Source: JAEXOD01 sp964652025
Lineage (GTDB): Bacteria > Bacteroidota > Ignavibacteria > Ignavibacteriales > Melioribacteraceae
Assembly (NCBI GenBank): GCA_964652025.1
Contig: CAZYZX010000010.1
Location: 83,158-147,157 of the forward strand
DNA: 64,000 nt
Direction of reading: 5' to 3'
The notes below the pieces were generated by a model. That model was given only the letters and a program-made list of their open reading frames with translations. It did not search any database and had not been told where the DNA came from. Position 1 is the stretch's first letter; each line of letters opens with the position of its first letter. Both the position numbers and the translations under genes were made by a program. Below, piece by piece: positions 61,993 through 64,000 of the stretch.

Positions 61993-64000
61993 ATGAATAA
62001 AATTATGCTTATGTTTTTATGTTTATTTTGTTTTGTTTTTGTTGTTAATGCACAAGATTCTACAGCTACACTTGTTGGTCCAGGTGTAAAATATCATTCT
62101 GTAACAAAGCCCGGCCCTTACAGCATTAAGATTTTAGAAATTGATATTACAAATCCAGCTATTAAAATTGAAACAGTATTAGCACGCGATGTTTTGGGTA
62201 CAGGTTTCGAAAGAACTTCATCTATGGCTATGCGCAGTAATAGTAATGGGCATTACGTTTTGGGTGCAATTAATGCAGATTTTTTTGGAATTAGCGCTCC
62301 AACAAATCCTTATTCATTTCTTGGCAGCTCTATGGTACAAAAGTACGAGTTTAATCAAGGTAAGTATTCTAATCGCACTTCTTTTGGTTTAACAAATAAC
62401 AAAGTACCGCTATTTAGTATTTTAACTTTTACTGGTACAGTAAAAGCCAAAAACAACAAAACTATTGGAATTACATATGTTAATCAAGAAAGAATTACAA
62501 ACAGTATGGTGCTATATAATAAATTTATGGGGAATAGCACTTTAACAAATCAATGGGGTGTAGAAGTTAAAATTGAACCAATAGAACAAATGGCGGTTAA
62601 TACACCTGTTAAATTCAAAGTGCTATCAAAAGAAGATGGTGTTGGGAATATGACTATTGGTAACTATTACGTTTTAAGTGGGCACGATAGCTGTGCACGT
62701 TTTTTGCGTAACCAAATTAGTATTGGGGATACAATTACACTTACTATGGGCACAACTGTAAATGTAGGTAATATTTTTTGCTTAACTGGTGGCGGTCCAA
62801 GATTAATTACAAACGGAAACATTCCCAACAGTTTTGTTGGCTTAGAAGGCTTTGACGCTTCTTTTACAGATAATAGACACCCGCGCTCTGCTGTGGGGAT
62901 TAATAGAGATAGCACCAAAGTTTATTTTGTTGCTGTTGATGGTAGGCAGCCAAGTTTAAGTATTGGTATGACTTTAACCGAACTTGCAAACTATATGAAG
63001 CTAATTGGTTGCTACCAAGCAGTTAATTTAGATGGTGGTGGTTCTACTACTTTAGTTGTACGTAATCAAGTGGTAAATAGTCCTTCTGATGGAAGCGAAC
63101 GCTCGGTTGCCAATGCCCTGCTTGCTGTTTTAGAGGCTCCAGTTGTTAATCTTATCAATTCTTTTACTTTATCACCAAGGCAAATTTTAATCGATTCCAC
63201 TCAAACTAAAAAAATTACTGTTACAGGTGTAGACCATTGGGGATATAATATTGATGTGCCGGCAAGTGTGGTTGCTTGGCAGGTAATAGGTATTAATGGT
63301 TATGTAAATTCGGAAGGGTTTTTTGTTCCATTACAGACTGGTAGCGGTAAAATAATTGGTACAATAAATTCCTTAAGTGATACAATTAGTGTAACTGTTA
63401 CAGGCGAGCAAATTCCAACATGGTCTTATTGTGCAACAATTGGTAATTTGCCCTCTTGGTTTTCTACTACAGGTAGTACAGAAAGAGGATTTGCTTATGG
63501 ATATGTTAACGGTAATAATAGGTTATATTTAGTTTCTAGACCAAATATTTACATTATTGATGCAAATACAGGGGATGTAATTGGTAATCTTAGCACAAAT
63601 GGACTTGTTGGCGGTACTTTTGTTATTAATGATGTAGAAGTATCTACAGATGGCGTTATTTTTGGTGCAAATTTAACAACTGCTGCTAATACTAATGCGT
63701 TTAAAGTATATAAGTGGCATAACGAACAAGCTACACCCGAAGCTGTAATTACATTTAGCACAGATGCTGTTAGATTGGGCGATAAAATAACGGTTGTTGG
63801 CAATTATGCTAATAATAGTGCTATAGTTTATGCAGCTGCTGGTAGTAGCAACAAGGTTTATAAATGGGTAATGCAAAATGGAGTTTTTAATCAAACACCA
63901 ACTGTTATTACATTACAAGGTGTTTCATCTTTGGGTACTTCGCCCGCAGTTTATCCAAAAGGATTAGGGAACGCAAACATTATTGTTAATGGTAATAGTA
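61993..64000 (+). CDS. secreted phosphodiester glycosidase family protein (3' truncated by window edge)
   Basis: At least 669 residues, running off the right edge with no stop. ATG 61993 has GGAG five bases upstream. The signal peptide ends near VVNAQ. The NAGPA-type domain (about 30-380) shows GAINADFFG, HPRSAVGINRD, YFVAVDGRQPSLSIGMTLTE and VNLDGGGSTTLVV (GAT codon at nt 63031). Eukaryotic NAGPA uncovers mannose-6-phosphate; bacterial members are thought to act on phosphodiester-linked glycans. A beta-sandwich around 390-470 and a region with propeller-like repeats (VGGTFVINDVEVSTDGVIFG, FKVYKWHNEQATPE) follow, which I recall as DUF4623-like. A type IX tail could lie beyond the edge. Confidence 0.85.
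   Translation, partial: MNKIMLMFLCLFCFVFVVNAQDSTATLVGPGVKYHSVTKPGPYSIKILEIDITNPAIKIETVLARDVLGTGFERTSSMAMRSNSNGHYVLGAINADFFGISAPTNPYSFLGSSMVQKYEFNQGKYSNRTSFGLTNNKVPLFSILTFTGTVKAKNNKTIGITYVNQERITNSMVLYNKFMGNSTLTNQWGVEVKIEPIEQMAVNTPVKFKVLSKEDGVGNMTIGNYYVLSGHDSCARFLRNQISIGDTITLTMGTTVNVGNIFCLTGGGPRLITNGNIPNSFVGLEGFDASFTDNRHPRSAVGINRDSTKVYFVAVDGRQPSLSIGMTLTELANYMKLIGCYQAVNLDGGGSTTLVVRNQVVNSPSDGSERSVANALLAVLEAPVVNLINSFTLSPRQILIDSTQTKKITVTGVDHWGYNIDVPASVVAWQVIGINGYVNSEGFFVPLQTGSGKIIGTINSLSDTISVTVTGEQIPTWSYCATIGNLPSWFSTTGSTERGFAYGYVNGNNRLYLVSRPNIYIIDANTGDVIGNLSTNGLVGGTFVINDVEVSTDGVIFGANLTTAANTNAFKVYKWHNEQATPEAVITFSTDAVRLGDKITVVGNYANNSAIVYAAAGSSNKVYKWVMQNGVFNQTPTVITLQGVSSLGTSPAVYPKGLGNANIIVNGNS

Noticed and set aside
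1..64000. CRISPR arrays, tRNA or rRNA genes, insertion sequences
   Set aside because: No regular spaced repeats, cloverleaf or rRNA-like GC-richer stretches, and no transposase or integrase frames were found on either strand. A computational scan could still find a small RNA.

Overview
The window is a single AT-rich bacterial contig fragment (about 30% GC by eye) cut through a gene at both ends. No rRNA, tRNA or CRISPR array was found. The organism looks like a member of the Ignavibacteriota, or a close relative on the Chlorobi/Bacteroidota side. Three secreted proteins end in the same roughly 80-residue type IX secretion tail beginning NYPNPFNP(S/T)(T/M), two PorV/PorQ-type barrels are present, and lipoproteins, TonB-dependent receptors and GHL10-type hydrolases are frequent. 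This taxonomic call is inference from family content. An Rnf complex and a large acyl-CoA dehydratase activase suggest an anaerobic or facultative energy metabolism.

Layout. 1-7.2 kb: a truncated two-copy CoA-dehydratase activase, the RNA-repair pair archease/RtcB and a GSCFA protein. 7.2-8.8 kb: a compact type II restriction-modification pair. 8.8-18.5 kb: cell-surface proteins (a GxGYxYP-like secreted protein, a TonB-dependent receptor, a large secreted protein, a PorV/PorQ barrel, two small barrels) closed by a terminator. 18.6-24.8 kb: two tandem GHL10-type hydrolases (one lipoprotein, one with a sorting tail), a cytoplasmic PAS histidine kinase and a MotA/MotB stator pair. 24.8-33.2 kb: an arylamine N-acetyltransferase, an unusual trio (trypsin-like lipoprotein, 62-residue protein, Cys-motif lipoprotein), a TPR histidine kinase, a secreted alpha-amylase and a GlmU-like nucleotidyltransferase. 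33.3-39.7 kb: a small barrel, a sorting-tail propeller-like protein, a third GHL10 lipoprotein, a LOG protein, a REC-histidine kinase and an ECF sigma factor.

40.0-46.0 kb: the Rnf operon in the order rnfC-D-G-E-A-apbE-B, preceded by a perfect inverted repeat in a 334-bp leader and followed by a strong terminator. 46.0-46.4 kb: a broken gene fusing a piece of an [FeFe]-hydrogenase H-cluster domain out of frame to a chemoreceptor C-terminus. 46.6-48.1 kb: a second restriction-modification set (methyltransferase plus HNH nuclease). 48.3-53.8 kb: a large BNR-repeat secreted protein, a PorQ-like protein and a secreted TPR protein. 53.9-61.9 kb: a polysaccharide/glycolipid operon (YfhO-like, flippase, two methyltransferases, two glycosyltransferases). 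The right edge cuts a secreted phosphodiester-glycosidase-family protein.

How the parts fit. Much of the window builds or loads the cell surface: uptake (TonB receptor), export by type IX secretion, glycan hydrolysis and surface polysaccharide. The Rnf operon would couple ferredoxin/NAD redox to an ion gradient; if that gradient is sodium, the stator pair could draw on it, but the sequence does not decide this. Two restriction systems and a degraded sensor gene mark the places where the gene order looks least stable.
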